From positions 186,001 through 250,000 of the forward strand of contig BOKS01000005.1 of NCBI GenBank assembly GCA_016861105.1: a stretch of 64,000 nt of DNA. The letters run 5' to 3'. The notes under the pieces were generated by a model. That model was not told where the DNA came from. It saw only the letters and a list, made by a program, of their open reading frames with translations, and searched no databases. The stretch's first letter is position 1. The number at the start of each line of letters is the position of its first letter. The stretch comes from Betaproteobacteria bacterium. Its GTDB lineage: Bacteria > Pseudomonadota > Gammaproteobacteria > Burkholderiales > Casimicrobiaceae. Of the stretch, positions 53,549 to 62,673 are shown in pieces. The position numbers were made by a program, and so were the translations under genes.

Positions 53549-54571
53549 TCAGCCGGCACGGTGATGCGCCAGCGCGTTGGACAGCAGCTTCGCGGTCACG
53601 TCGACGATGGGGATGACGCGCTCGTAGGCCATCCGCGTCGGGCCGACCACGCCGACGGTGCCGATCACCTGTCCTTCGACCTCGTAGGGCGCGGTCACCA
53701 CGCTCATCTCGTCGAGCGGCACCAGCCCCGACTCGCCGCCGATGTAGATCTGCACGCCCTGCGCCTGCTGCGACACGTCGAGCAGGTGCATCAGCGAGGT
53801 CTTCTGCTCGAAGACCTCGAACAGCCGCTTCAGCCGGTCCATGCTCGACACCAGTTCGCCGGAGAACAGGTTGCGCTCGCCGGCCACCACGACGCTCTCC
53901 GCGTTGGCGATCGCGCCTTCCCCCGCCTCGACGGCCGCGCTCATCAGCGACGCCACGTCCTCGCGCACCTTGCGCAGCTCGGCGGCGAGCCGGTTGCGCA
54001 CCTCGGAGAGCGGCAGGCCGGCGAACTGCTGGTTGAACAGGTTCGTCGCCTCGACGAGCTCGGCCTGCGTGTACGGGCGCGCCGTGTGCAGCACGCGGTT
54101 CTGCACCTCGCCCTCGGGCGTCACGATGATGAGCAGCACGCGGTGATCGGACAGCCGCAGGAACTCGAGGTGGCGGAACGCGGCGTCGCGCCGGCGCGGA
54201 ACGGCGACCACCCCGGCGAAGCGCGTGAGCTGCGACAGCAGCGTCGCCGCCGTCGCCACCAGCTCCGTGGGCCGCTCGGCCGTCAGCTCGCCCTCGAGCC
54301 GGTGGATCTCGATCTCGTGCAGCGGCTGCACCACCAGCAGGCTGTCGACGAAGAAGCGATAGCCCTTCGGCGTGGGCACGCGGCCCGCCGACGTGTGCGG
54401 GCTCGCGATGTACCCCAGCTCCTCGAGGTCGGCCATGACGTTGCGGATCGTGGCCGGCGACAGCTCGAGGCCCGACACCCTCGACAGCGCGCGCGAGCCG
54501 ACCGGCTCGCCCTCGGCGATGTAGCGCTCGACGAGCGATTTCAGCAGGTGGCGGGCGCGCGCGTCGAGCAT
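53549..54571 (-). CDS. hrcA: Heat-inducible transcription repressor HrcA
   Basis: Represses heat-shock genes by binding CIRCE operators. 340 residues: a winged-helix N-terminus ([26 protein letters not shown] then [19 protein letters not shown]), the [17 protein letters not shown] block and C-terminal HrcA domains. No CIRCE element (TTAGCACTC-9-GAGTGCTAA) was found anywhere in the window, so its targets, for example groESL, must lie elsewhere. The -10 box TAGAAT is only 9 bases from the ATG, suggesting a leaderless or nearly leaderless message. Confidence 0.96.
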   Translation of the reverse strand: MLDARARHLLKSLVERYIAEGEPVGSRALSRVSGLELSPATIRNVMADLEELGYIASPHTSAGRVPTPKGYRFFVDSLLVVQPLHEIEIHRLEGELTAERPTELVATAATLLSQLTRFAGVVAVPRRRDAAFRHLEFLRLSDHRVLLIIVTPEGEVQNRVLHTARPYTQAELVEATNLFNQQFAGLPLSEVRNRLAAELRKVREDVASLMSAAVEAGEGAIANAESVVVAGERNLFSGELVSSMDRLKRLFEVFEQKTSLMHLLDVSQQAQGVQIYIGGESGLVPLDEMSVVTAPYEVEGQVIGTVGVVGPTRMAYERVIPIVDVTAKLLSNALAHHRAG

Positions 54572-54580
54572 GGTCGCCCG

Positions 54581-54586
54581 ATTCTA
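54581..54586 (-). promoter_or_regulatory. -10 box next to the hrcA start
   Basis: Minus-strand TAGAAT (five of six) ends 9 bases before ATG 54571, predicting a transcript that starts within about three bases of the start codon. No -35 box was recognised. Confidence 0.45.
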
Positions 54587-54658
54587 GCCGACCGGGGCCG
54601 CGGCGCGGGCCGCGCGCCGCGTCGGCCGGCCAGCCGATGCGGCCACCGTGCACCGCTG

Positions 54659-54667
54659 TGGTTTAAT
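54659..54667 (+). promoter_or_regulatory. Extended -10 next to the nadK start
   Basis: TG-G-TTTAAT, an extended -10 hexamer, ends 6 bases before ATG 54674, so the message would be leaderless. The spacing is identical to that at the methyltransferase gene (47490-47502). Confidence 0.5.
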
Positions 54668-54673
54668 CCGGCC

Positions 54674-55588
54674 ATGCCCGCGCCTCCCGCACGCTTTCCC
54701 CGGATAGCGCTGGTCGGCCGTCCGTCGAGCCCGGGCATGGAGGTTCCGCTCGCCCGCCTCGCGGACTTCCTCGCCGCGCGCGGCCACCAGGTGGTCGTCG
54801 AGGAGGAGTCGGCGGCGCAGGTCGCCGCGCGGCGCTACGCCGTGACCCCGGCAGCGTCCATCGGGGCGCACGCCGACCTCGCCATCGTCGTCGGCGGCGA
54901 CGGCACGATGCTGGCGATCGCGCGGCGCCTCGCCGCGATCGACGTGCCGCTGATCGGCATCAACCAGGGGCGCCTCGGCTTCCTCACCGACATCCCGCTC
55001 GCGCGCATGGAGACGACGCTCGAGGCGATGCTCGCCGGCCGCTACCTCGAGGAACGGCGCACGCTGCTCGACGCTACGGTGACGGCGCACGACGGCGAGC
55101 CGCAACGGGCGCTCGCGCTCAACGACGTCGTGATCAACCGCGGGTCGCTCGGCACGATGATCGAATGCGGCGTCGACATCGACGGGCGCGCCACCTTCAC
55201 CATGCGCGCCGACGGCATGATCGTCGCCACGCCCACCGGCTCCACGGCGTACGCGCTGTCGGCGGGCGGGCCGATCCTGTCGCCGACCGTCCCGGCGTGG
55301 GCGCTCGTCCCCGTGGCGCCGCACGCGCTCACGCACCGCCCGATCGTCGTGGACGACCGCTCGACGATCCGCGTGACCGTGATCCGCGGACGCGACGCCG
55401 CCGCCCACTGCGACGGACAGGTGCGCTTCCCGCTGGCCGAGGGCGAGAGCGTCACCGTGAAGCGCGCCGCCTTCACTGCGCGCTTCCTGCACCCGGAAGG
55501 CCACGACTACTTCGCGATGCTGCGCGAGAAGCTGCACTGGAGCGAGACGCCGGAGCGGCTGCGCAGCCGCCCGCCGCACGACGCCTGA
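54674..55588 (+). CDS. nadK: NAD kinase
   Basis: Phosphorylates NAD to NADP. 304 residues, normal length. VGGDGTMLAIAR has the catalytic GGDGT at 74-78, then GINQGRLGFLTD, an ALND motif (the family usually has NE or ND here) and ATPTGSTAYALSAGGPI. ATG 54674 has no Shine-Dalgarno sequence; an extended -10 box lies 6 bases upstream. It is divergent from hrcA and followed by recN 26 bases later, a common betaproteobacterial order. Confidence 0.96.
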   Translation: MPAPPARFPRIALVGRPSSPGMEVPLARLADFLAARGHQVVVEEESAAQVAARRYAVTPAASIGAHADLAIVVGGDGTMLAIARRLAAIDVPLIGINQGRLGFLTDIPLARMETTLEAMLAGRYLEERRTLLDATVTAHDGEPQRALALNDVVINRGSLGTMIECGVDIDGRATFTMRADGMIVATPTGSTAYALSAGGPILSPTVPAWALVPVAPHALTHRPIVVDDRSTIRVTVIRGRDAAAHCDGQVRFPLAEGESVTVKRAAFTARFLHPEGHDYFAMLREKLHWSETPERLRSRPPHDA

Positions 55589-55614
55589 CCCGCTCCGCGC
55601 GAGGTCGACCCGCG

Positions 55615-57294
55615 ATGCTGCGTCATCTTGCGATCCGCAACTTCGTCCTGGTCGACGCGCTCGAGGTGGAGCTGGACGGCGGATTCGCGGTGCTCACCGG
55701 CGAGACCGGTGCCGGCAAGTCGATCCTGGTGGACGCGCTCGGGCTGCTGCTCGGCGACCGCTTCGAGCCGCGGCAGCTGCGCGCCGGCGCCGAGCGCGCG
55801 GAGCTCGCCGCGGCGTTCGACGTCGGCGAGCGGCCGCAGGTAGGCGCCTGGCTCGCCGAGCAGGGCTTCGACGGCGACGACGGCGAGGTGCTGGTGCGCC
55901 GCGTGCTCGACGCGCAGGGGCGCTCGCGCGCGTTCGTCAACGGCCACCCGGCCACGCTCGCGCAGCTCGCCGCGCTCGGCGAGCGCCTCGTGGACCTCCA
56001 CGGGCAGCATGCGCACCAGTCGCTCGAGCAGCCGGCCGCGCAGCGTGCGCTGGTCGACGCCTTCGGCGGCTTCGTGACGCTGGCACGCGAGACCGCGCAG
56101 GCCTGGCGCGCGTGGCGCACCGCGGCCGAGCGGCGCGATGCCGCGCAGGCGGCGGCGCAGGCCACGGCGGCGGAGCGCGACGCGCTGCGCGAGCGGCAGC
56201 GGGAGCTCGCGGCGCTCGCCGTCACCGGGGAGGAGTGGTCCGCCCTCGTCGCCGCGCAGGCGCGGCTCGCGCACGCGGCCGCGCTGATCGAGGCCGCGGT
56301 CGAGGGCGAGGCGCTGCTCGCCGACAGCGACGACGCCATCACGCGGCGTGTCGCCCGGCTGATGCAGCGGCTCGACGCGGTGGCGGCGCACGACGCGGCG
56401 CTGCGCGAGATCGTCGCCCTCCTCGAGCCGGCGGCGATCCAGCTCGGGGAGGCCGCGCGCGGCCTGCGCGACTACCGACGGCGGCTCGACCTCGATCCCG
56501 GCGAGCTCGCGCGCATCGAGGAGAGGCTCGCCGCGGTGCACGACGCCGCGCGCCGCCACCGCGTCCGGCCCGAGGCGCTGCCGGCGCTGCTGGCGGAGAC
56601 GGAAGCCCGCCTCGCGCTGCTCGACGCCGCCAGCGACGCCGAGGCGCTCGCGCGCGCGGCCGCACAGGCGGAGGCGCGCTACGTCGCGCTCGCCGGCGAG
56701 CTGACGGCCAAGCGCCGCCTCGCCGCGATGGAGCTCTCGCACAAGGTGACGTCGGCGATGCAGACGCTCGCCATGCCGGGCGGCCGCTTCGAGGCCGCGC
56801 TCGTGCCGCTCGGGCAGCCGGCGAGCCACGGGCTCGAAGGCATCGAGTTCCGCGTGGCCACGCACCCCCGGCAGCCGTCCGGTCCGCTCGCGAAGATCGC
56901 GTCCGGCGGCGAGCTGTCGCGCATCGCGCTCGCCGTCCAGGTCGTCTCCAGCGAGGTCGGCGAGGTGCCCACGCTCGTCTTCGACGAGGTCGACGCCGGC
57001 ATCGGCGGCGCCGTCGCGGCGACCGTCGGGCGCCTGATGCAGGGGCTCGGCGAGCGCCGGCAGGTGCTGTGCGTCACGCACCTGCCGCAGGTCGCGGCGT
57101 TCGCGGACCACCACTATCGCGTGAGCAAGGAGGGCGACGGCGAAGGCGTCCGCAGCACGCTGGTGCGGCTGACGCGCGCGCAGCGCCAGGACGAGCTCGC
57201 GCGGATGATGGGCGGCAGCGCGATCACCGCGAAGACGCGCGCGCATGCCAGGGAGCTGCTCGACCAGCACCGCCGCCAGGGAGGATCGCCATGA
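55615..57294 (+). CDS. recN: DNA repair protein RecN
   Basis: SMC-like ATPase acting in recombinational repair of double-strand breaks. 559 residues. Walker A is GETGAGKS at 29-36; the long Ala/Arg/Glu-rich helical middle (about 155-390) forms the coiled coil; the C-terminus has KIASGGELSRIALAVQ (signature) and LVFDEVDAGIGGAVA (Walker B). GQHAHQSL is the conserved RecN segment after the first lobe. ATG 55615 starts 26 bases after nadK. Its stop overlaps the next ATG (ATGA). Confidence 0.96.
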   Translation: MLRHLAIRNFVLVDALEVELDGGFAVLTGETGAGKSILVDALGLLLGDRFEPRQLRAGAERAELAAAFDVGERPQVGAWLAEQGFDGDDGEVLVRRVLDAQGRSRAFVNGHPATLAQLAALGERLVDLHGQHAHQSLEQPAAQRALVDAFGGFVTLARETAQAWRAWRTAAERRDAAQAAAQATAAERDALRERQRELAALAVTGEEWSALVAAQARLAHAAALIEAAVEGEALLADSDDAITRRVARLMQRLDAVAAHDAALREIVALLEPAAIQLGEAARGLRDYRRRLDLDPGELARIEERLAAVHDAARRHRVRPEALPALLAETEARLALLDAASDAEALARAAAQAEARYVALAGELTAKRRLAAMELSHKVTSAMQTLAMPGGRFEAALVPLGQPASHGLEGIEFRVATHPRQPSGPLAKIASGGELSRIALAVQVVSSEVGEVPTLVFDEVDAGIGGAVAATVGRLMQGLGERRQVLCVTHLPQVAAFADHHYRVSKEGDGEGVRSTLVRLTRAQRQDELARMMGGSAITAKTRAHARELLDQHRRQGGSP

Positions 57295-57917
57295 AGGTCG
57301 CCATGTTCGGCGCCACCGGCCGCACCGGGTCGCGCGTGCTGCGCCGCCTGCTCGACCGCGGCGACCGCGTGCGGGCGCTCGCCCGGGACCCGTCGCGCCT
57401 CGCGTCGCATCCGGCGCTCGAGGCCGTCGCGGGCGACGCCGGCGACGCCGCCGCGGTCGCGCGCACGCTCGCGGGCGCGGACGCCATCGTCGTCTGCCTC
57501 GGGATGGACGACATCACGCGCCCGGGCACCGCGTTCTCCGACGCCGTCCGCGGCATCGCGGACGCGGCCGGAGCCGCGGGCGTGCGCCGGCTCGTGGCCA
57601 TCGCCTCCGCGGGCGCGCTGCCGCACCACGGCGGCGGCCTGCGCGGCGAGCAGGGCGGCGGCGGTCCCTACGCCAACGTCAACGCGGAACACGCCCGCAA
57701 CTACCGCACGCTCGCAGGCTCCCGCCTCGACTGGACGCTCATGTGCCCGGTCGACCTCGTCGACGACATCCCCGCCGGCCGCGCGCGCTGGGCGTACGAG
57801 GCGCTGCCCGCCGGCAGCAGCCAGACCGGCTACGACGACCTGGCGGCGACGATCGTGGCGCTGCTCGCCGAGCCGGCGTCGTACCGGCAGCGGGTGGGCA
57901 TCGTCAGCGTGCGCTGA
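57291..57917 (+). CDS. NAD(P)-binding protein, atypical SDR (NAD(P)H-binding family)
   Basis: 208 residues with a Rossmann fold: FGATGRTGSRVLRRLLDRG carries the GxTGxxG dinucleotide loop at 7-14. Later motifs are VVCLGMDD and VRRLVAIASAGAL in place of the usual catalytic Tyr-Lys stretch, so it is probably an atypical SDR related to flavin-reductase/NmrA-like proteins, with no predictable substrate. AGGGAGG at 57278-57284 precedes ATG 57291, which overlaps the recN stop, so it is translated with recN. A role in DNA repair is only suggested by that coupling. Confidence 0.85.
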   Translation: MKVAMFGATGRTGSRVLRRLLDRGDRVRALARDPSRLASHPALEAVAGDAGDAAAVARTLAGADAIVVCLGMDDITRPGTAFSDAVRGIADAAGAAGVRRLVAIASAGALPHHGGGLRGEQGGGGPYANVNAEHARNYRTLAGSRLDWTLMCPVDLVDDIPAGRARWAYEALPAGSSQTGYDDLAATIVALLAEPASYRQRVGIVSVR

Positions 57918-57931
57918 CGGCGGCCCCGCAA

Positions 57932-57948
57932 GGACGCAGCGCGCGTCC
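57932..57948. terminator. Hairpin between convergent genes
   Basis: GGACGC (57932-57937) and GCGTCC (57943-57948) can pair around a 5-base loop between the convergent stops at 57917 and 57953. There is no U-tract, so support is modest. Confidence 0.3.
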
Positions 57949-57952
57949 GCAC

Positions 57953-58909
57953 TCAGCGCGCGCGCGAACGCCGCGGCGGTGCCGCGTTGAACGAGCCGCG
58001 CACCGGCCCGCCCGACACGCGCTTGCCCGGGGCGGAAGCCTTCGCCGCCGGGCCCGCGCCGCGCGCGACGGCGCGCAGCGGCAGGGCGTCGCCGGTCTCC
58101 AGCCAGTGCCGGATGCGCTCGGCGTCGCCGAGCCGCGTGTACTTGCCGATCGAGTCGAGCAGCACGATCACCACCGGCCGGCTCGCGACGTTCGCCAGCA
58201 TGACGAGGCAGCGCCCCGCCTCGCGGATGTAGCCGGTCTTCTGCAGCAGGATCTCCCAGTCGGACGAGGCGACCAGGCGGTTCGAGTTGTTGAAGCCGAC
58301 GATGCTGCCGGCCGGATCCACCTCGACGTAGTGCGACGGCGTCGTGGAGAACTCGCGGATCAGCGGATACTCGGCCGCCGCGCGCACCATGACCGCCAGG
58401 TCGTTCGCCGTCGACACGTTCTTCGGCGAGAGGCCGGTCGGATCGTCGAAGCGCGTGCGCTTCATGCCGAGGGCGATGGCCTTCGCGTTCATCGCGGCGA
58501 CGAAGCTGTCGAGGCCGCCGGGATAGTGGCGCGCGACCGCCGACGCCGCGCGGTTCTCGGACGACATCAGCGCGAGCCGCAGCATCTCGCGCCGCGGCAG
58601 CTGCGTGCCCAGGCGCAGCCGCGAGCTGCTGCCCTTCAGGAAGTCGAAGTCCTGGATGTCGACTGCGACCGGCTCGTCGAGGGACTGGCCGCCGTCGAGC
58701 ACGACCATCGCCGTCATGAGCTTGGTCAGCGAGGCGATCGGCGTGACCTCGTTGGCCGCCTTCGCGAAGATCGGCCGGCCGGTGGACGCGTCGTAGACCG
58801 CGGCGTTCGCGGAGGCGAGCTGCAGCTTGCCGGGGTCGCGCGGGTCCGCGGCGGCCGCGTGGACACCCCAGAAGCACGCGAAAACAACGAGAAGGACGCG
58901 CTTGATCAT
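57953..58909 (-). CDS. pbpG: D-alanyl-D-alanine endopeptidase/carboxypeptidase (PBP7-like)
   Basis: Low-molecular-weight penicillin-binding protein that trims or cleaves peptidoglycan peptides in the periplasm. 318 residues. A signal peptide (MIKRVLLVVFACFWGVHAAAA) is followed by the peptidase S11 triad: SLTK at 60-63, SEN at 117-119 and KTG at 224-226. The C-terminal 40 residues are basic and Pro/Ser-rich and could contact the wall or membrane. An extended -10 lies just upstream of ATG 58909. The gene symbol is by similarity to PBP7; PBP5-type dacA is longer. Confidence 0.88.
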   Translation of the reverse strand: MIKRVLLVVFACFWGVHAAAADPRDPGKLQLASANAAVYDASTGRPIFAKAANEVTPIASLTKLMTAMVVLDGGQSLDEPVAVDIQDFDFLKGSSSRLRLGTQLPRREMLRLALMSSENRAASAVARHYPGGLDSFVAAMNAKAIALGMKRTRFDDPTGLSPKNVSTANDLAVMVRAAAEYPLIREFSTTPSHYVEVDPAGSIVGFNNSNRLVASSDWEILLQKTGYIREAGRCLVMLANVASRPVVIVLLDSIGKYTRLGDAERIRHWLETGDALPLRAVARGAGPAAKASAPGKRVSGGPVRGSFNAAPPRRSRAR

Positions 58910-58932
58910 GTGGAACCTGAAGGACGCCCGAC

Positions 58933-58941
58933 CTTATAGCA
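58933..58941 (-). promoter_or_regulatory. Extended -10 promoter of the PBP7-like gene
   Basis: Minus-strand TG-C-TATAAG lies 24 bases before ATG 58909. No -35 box was recognised. The remaining 256 bases up to the next gene at 59198 show nothing else. Confidence 0.5.
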
Positions 58942-59197
58942 CGCCCCCTCCGGGACTGCCAATCCCCTCGTCGGCGGCGCGGTTGCCCGGCCTCGCGGGG
59001 ATGGCTGCCGCGCGGGCGGACGGGCGCCTTCCGCAAGTCCCGTGCCCGGCCGGCCGGGGCGGGCCCCCGCGCGGTGCGTCGCGTCCGCGTGCGGCGCCCG
59101 CGGGCCGCGCGTCGCGGACGCGCTCCCGCGCCGCGCCGGTGACGCCGGGCGTCGGGTCCCGCCGCCCGCGGTCAGGCGCGCTCCGCCCGCGGGCCCG

Positions 59198-61042
59198 TCA
59201 CCCCTCTTCCCCCCGCGCGGCGAGGGCCGCGCGCGTGCGCAGCGCCTCGTCCTGCTGCAGGCGCCACATCCGCGCGTAGGTCCCCCCGGCGGCGAGCAGC
59301 GCGAGGTGCGTCCCGCGCTCGACGATGCGGCCGTGCTCGAGCACGAGGATCTCGTCGGCGTCGACGATCGTCGACAACCGGTGCGCGATGGTGAGCGTCG
59401 TGTGCTCGCGCGCGATGGCGCGCAGCTCCGCCTGGATCGCCTTCTCGGACCGCGAGTCGAGCGCCGACGTCGCCTCGTCGAAGATCAGGATCGTCGGCCG
59501 CTTGAGGATGGCGCGCGCGATCGCCACGCGCTGCTTCTCGCCGCCCGAGAGCTTGAGGCCGCGCTCGCCGACGGGCGTCGCGTAGCCCTCCGGCAGGCGG
59601 CTCACGAAGTCGTGGATCTGCGCGAGCCTGGCGGCCGCGACGATCTCGTCGTGCGTCGCGCCGGGCCGGCCGTAGGCGATGTTGTACTCGATCGTGTCGT
59701 TGAACAGCACCGTGTCCTGCGGCACGATGCCGATCGCCGCGCGCACGCTCGCCTGCGTCACCTCGCGCACGTCCTGTCCGTCGATGGTGATGCGCCCGCC
59801 GGTGGCGTCGTAGAAGCGGTACAGCAGCCGCGCGAGCGTCGACTTGCCCGACCCCGACGGCCCGACGACCGCCACCGTGCGCCCCGCGGGGATCGCGAAC
59901 GAGACGTCGCGCAGGATGCGCCGGTTCGCCTCGTAGGCGAAGTCGACGCGCTCGAAGCGGACCTCCCCGCCGGCGAGCGCGAGCGGCGGCGCTCCCGGCC
60001 GGTCGCGGATCTCCGCGTGCTCCTCGAGCAGGCCGAACAGCCTCTCCATGTCGGCCAGCGCCTGCTTGATCTCGCGGTAGAGCACGCCGAGGAAGTTGAG
60101 CGGGATGTAGAGCTGGATCATGAACGCGTTGACCAGCACGAGGTCGCCGATGGTCATCGTGCCGTCGACGACGCCGACGGTGGCGCGCCACATGATCAGC
60201 GTGACGGCGATCGCGATGATCGCGCTCTGCCCGATGTTCAGCGCGGACAGCGAGGTCTGGCTGCGCACGGCGGCCTTCTCCCAGCGCTGCAGGCTCTCGT
60301 CGTAGCGCTGCGCCTCCCAGGCCTCGTTGCCGAAGTACTTGACGGTCTCGTAGTTGAGCAGGCTGTCGATGGCGCGCGTGTTCGCCCGGCTGTCCAGCTC
60401 GTTCATCGTGCGCCGGAACTGGGTGCGCCACTCGGTGACCGCGACGGTGAACGCGATGTAGCAGGCGAGCGCCGTCACGGCGATGGCCACGAACGTCCAG
60501 TCGTAGCGGGCGACGAGGATCCCGCAGACGAGCGCGATCTCGACGAGCGTCGGCAGGATCGAGAACAGCGCGTACTGGATCAGCGTGGAGATGCCGCGCT
60601 GTCCCCTCTCGACGTCGCGCGTGAGCCCGCCGGTCTGGCGCGCGAGGTGGAAGCGCAGGCTGAGGCCGTGCAGGTGCCGGAACACCTGCAGCGCGATCTT
60701 ACGCACGGCGCGCTGCGTGACCTTGGCGAAGAGGAACTCGCGCAGCTCGGTGAACGCCGTCGTGGACAGGCGCAGCAGGCCGTAGCCGGCGAGCAGCGCG
60801 AGCGGCACTGCGAGCAGCGCGACGTCGCGGTCGAGGCCGTCGACGATCTCCTTCATCACGAGCGGCACGCCCACGTTCGCGAGCTTGGCCGCGACGAGGC
60901 AGGCCAGCGCGGCCGTCACCCGGGCCTTGTACTCCCACAGGTACGGCAGGATCTGCCGGGCGGTCGCCCAGTCGCCGCGGGACGTGCGGGGCACGCCCTT
61001 GTCGGCGGGCAGGGGAAGCGTGGAGGAGCGGGAGCCGCGCAT
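59198..61042 (-). CDS. ABC exporter of the Atm1/HMT1 type
   Basis: A 614-residue half-transporter. The membrane domain (about 35-340) has six helices and the segment NYETVKYFGNE at 230-240, a hallmark of mitochondrial Atm1 and bacterial relatives that export glutathione-linked sulfur or metal compounds. The nucleotide-binding domain has Walker A GPSGSGKST at 394-402, signature LSGGEKQRVAIARAIL and Walker B ILIFDEATSALD. It works as a homodimer in the inner membrane. ATG 61042 is 33 bases after a TACAAT -10 box. Substrate (glutathione conjugates, metals or iron-sulfur precursors) is by family only. Confidence 0.92.
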   Translation of the reverse strand: MRGSRSSTLPLPADKGVPRTSRGDWATARQILPYLWEYKARVTAALACLVAAKLANVGVPLVMKEIVDGLDRDVALLAVPLALLAGYGLLRLSTTAFTELREFLFAKVTQRAVRKIALQVFRHLHGLSLRFHLARQTGGLTRDVERGQRGISTLIQYALFSILPTLVEIALVCGILVARYDWTFVAIAVTALACYIAFTVAVTEWRTQFRRTMNELDSRANTRAIDSLLNYETVKYFGNEAWEAQRYDESLQRWEKAAVRSQTSLSALNIGQSAIIAIAVTLIMWRATVGVVDGTMTIGDLVLVNAFMIQLYIPLNFLGVLYREIKQALADMERLFGLLEEHAEIRDRPGAPPLALAGGEVRFERVDFAYEANRRILRDVSFAIPAGRTVAVVGPSGSGKSTLARLLYRFYDATGGRITIDGQDVREVTQASVRAAIGIVPQDTVLFNDTIEYNIAYGRPGATHDEIVAAARLAQIHDFVSRLPEGYATPVGERGLKLSGGEKQRVAIARAILKRPTILIFDEATSALDSRSEKAIQAELRAIAREHTTLTIAHRLSTIVDADEILVLEHGRIVERGTHLALLAAGGTYARMWRLQQDEALRTRAALAARGEEG

Positions 61043-61074
61043 GCGCGAGGGAAGCGGCAGGCGCCGCGCCCGCC

Positions 61075-61080
61075 ATTGTA
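61075..61080 (-). promoter_or_regulatory. -10 box of the ABC exporter
   Basis: Minus-strand TACAAT (five of six) lies 32 bases before ATG 61042. No good -35 box. Confidence 0.4.
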
Positions 61081-61155
61081 CGGCGCACCCCGCGGGCGCG
61101 AGGGACGGGGGTCGCCGCGGCCGCCGGCGCGGGACGGCGCCCCCGCGCCGCGGAC

Positions 61156-62388
61156 CTACTTGCCCCCGCGCGTGATGCGCGAGATCGTCTCGCCGAAGCC
61201 GTGCCGGCCGCGCCGCCGGCCGCGCCACCACTCGTTGCCGCCGTAGCCGAGGAAGCCCATCGCGACGCGCACGAAACCGTACGCGGCCCACGACAGGGCG
61301 CGGGCGAACACCGGACGCGCCGCCCAGTGCTGCGGACCGACGCGCCGCGCGCCGGTCTGCACCATCTGCAGCAGCTCGAAGCGCAGCTGCGCGGCGAACC
61401 CCGCGTCGCGCACGAACAGGTTGGCCTCGCGCGACATGAGGAGCGAATAGGGGTCGATGTTCGACGAGCCGACGGTCGCCCAGCGCTCGTCGACGACCGC
61501 CACCTTCGCGTGCAGGAACGAGCGGTGGTACTCCTCGATCGCCACGCCCCCGGCGAGCAGCTGCCCGTAGAGCGCCCGCGACGCGTAGTGCAGCAGGCGG
61601 TACTCGACGCGGTGCTGGAGCAGCAGCGTCACCTGCACGCCGCGCGCCGCGGCGTCGATCAGCGCGCGGCGGAAGCGGACGCCCGGGAAGAAGTACGCGT
61701 TGGCGATCAGGATCTCGCGCCGCGCGGTGCGCACCGCGGCGAGGTACGCGCGCTCGATGTCGCGCCGGTGCGAGAGGTTGTCGCGGATGGTGAACTTCGC
61801 GGTCTGTCCGCCCACTCGCGGCACCGGCCTCGGCTCGGGGAACAGCGGCACCTCGCGCGTGCGGAACTGGACGAGCTCGCACAGCGCCCACACGCGCGCC
61901 ATCGTCTGCACGACGCCCGCCACCACCGGGCCCTCGACGCGCACGGCGTAGTCGACGCGCGGCGGGCGCTGGCCGGGCGTGTTCATGTCGTCGATCAGGT
62001 TGATGCCGCCGACGAACGCCACGCGGCCGTCGGCGTGGGCCAGCTTCCGGTGCAGCCGCCGCAGCCGGTGCGAGCGGAACTGCCACGGCGCGACCTCCGG
62101 CCGGTACTTGAGCAGGCGCACGCCGCCGTCCGCGAGCATCCGCTCGAGCGCCGGCGTCAGGTAGTGCTTCGCCCCCCAGCCGTCGACGAGGACGCGCACC
62201 GTGACACCGCGCTGCGCCGCCGCGACCAGCGCTTCGCCGATCGCGCGTCCGGACGGGTCGTCGGCGAAGATGTAGGTCTCGATCCACACCTCCGCGCGCG
62301 CGGCGTTCACGGCTTCGGCGAGGGCAGCGAAGTACTCGGTGCCGCTGCGCAGCAGGCGCACGGCGTTGCCCGGCGTGAAGCGGTTCAC
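61156..62388 (-). CDS. Phospholipase D-family cardiolipin synthase (ClsB-like)
   Basis: 410 residues from GTG 62388. Two HKD motifs, HRKLAHAD at 113-120 followed by VAFVGGIN, and HAKVAVVD at 293-300 followed by WATVGSSN, define a PLD-superfamily enzyme. There is no N-terminal membrane pair, so it fits the ClsB/YbhO group that joins phosphatidyl groups to make cardiolipin. The start is placed at GTG because RLLRSGTEYFAAL begins the conserved domain and upstream sequence belongs to the structured element. The C-terminal tail is Arg/Gly-rich. Confidence 0.85.
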   Translation of the reverse strand: MNRFTPGNAVRLLRSGTEYFAALAEAVNAARAEVWIETYIFADDPSGRAIGEALVAAAQRGVTVRVLVDGWGAKHYLTPALERMLADGGVRLLKYRPEVAPWQFRSHRLRRLHRKLAHADGRVAFVGGINLIDDMNTPGQRPPRVDYAVRVEGPVVAGVVQTMARVWALCELVQFRTREVPLFPEPRPVPRVGGQTAKFTIRDNLSHRRDIERAYLAAVRTARREILIANAYFFPGVRFRRALIDAAARGVQVTLLLQHRVEYRLLHYASRALYGQLLAGGVAIEEYHRSFLHAKVAVVDERWATVGSSNIDPYSLLMSREANLFVRDAGFAAQLRFELLQMVQTGARRVGPQHWAARPVFARALSWAAYGFVRVAMGFLGYGGNEWWRGRRRGRHGFGETISRITRGGK

Positions 62389-62543
62389 GGCGGCCGCCCG
62401 TCGCGCGGAACGCCGTTCATGGCGCGACGCTCGGAACCGGGGCGACGCGGGGGCGCGCTGGACGCCGTCCGCCGCCCGACCGCGATGCCACCGTCGGTCA
62501 CCGTCCGGGGCGTCCGGCGCGCGGGCGCGCCCCTTCCCTACGG

Positions 62544-62645
62544 GCTGCGGCGAAAAGGGCCGTGGGCGTTGTTGCAGGTCCTCTCCGGGTTCCCGACCCG
62601 CCTTGCGGCCTTGCGCCTCGCCCACGGCCCTTTTCGCTTCGCAGC
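62544..62645. repeat. Large imperfect inverted-repeat element (structured RNA or REP-like)
   Basis: A 19-base perfect arm (62550-62568) and its complement (62619-62637) are extended to 25 bp by GCTGCG/CGCAGC with a 2-base bulge. The 50-base loop holds a further stem CGGGT-5-ACCCG (62586-62600). The two main arms carry AAAA and TTTT next to GGGCC. The flank at 62645-62676 runs into the stop codon of the endonuclease-family gene. It lies between two minus-strand genes. A terminator, a small RNA or a dispersed repeat are all possible. Confidence 0.7.
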
Positions 62646-62673
62646 GCGCTTGTGTCCATAGCGTGAACAGGCC

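Noticed and set aside
52139-54600. CIRCE operator near the heat-shock genes
   Set aside because: Looked for TTAGCACTC or GAGTGCTAA upstream of grpE, dnaK, dnaJ and hrcA; no match.
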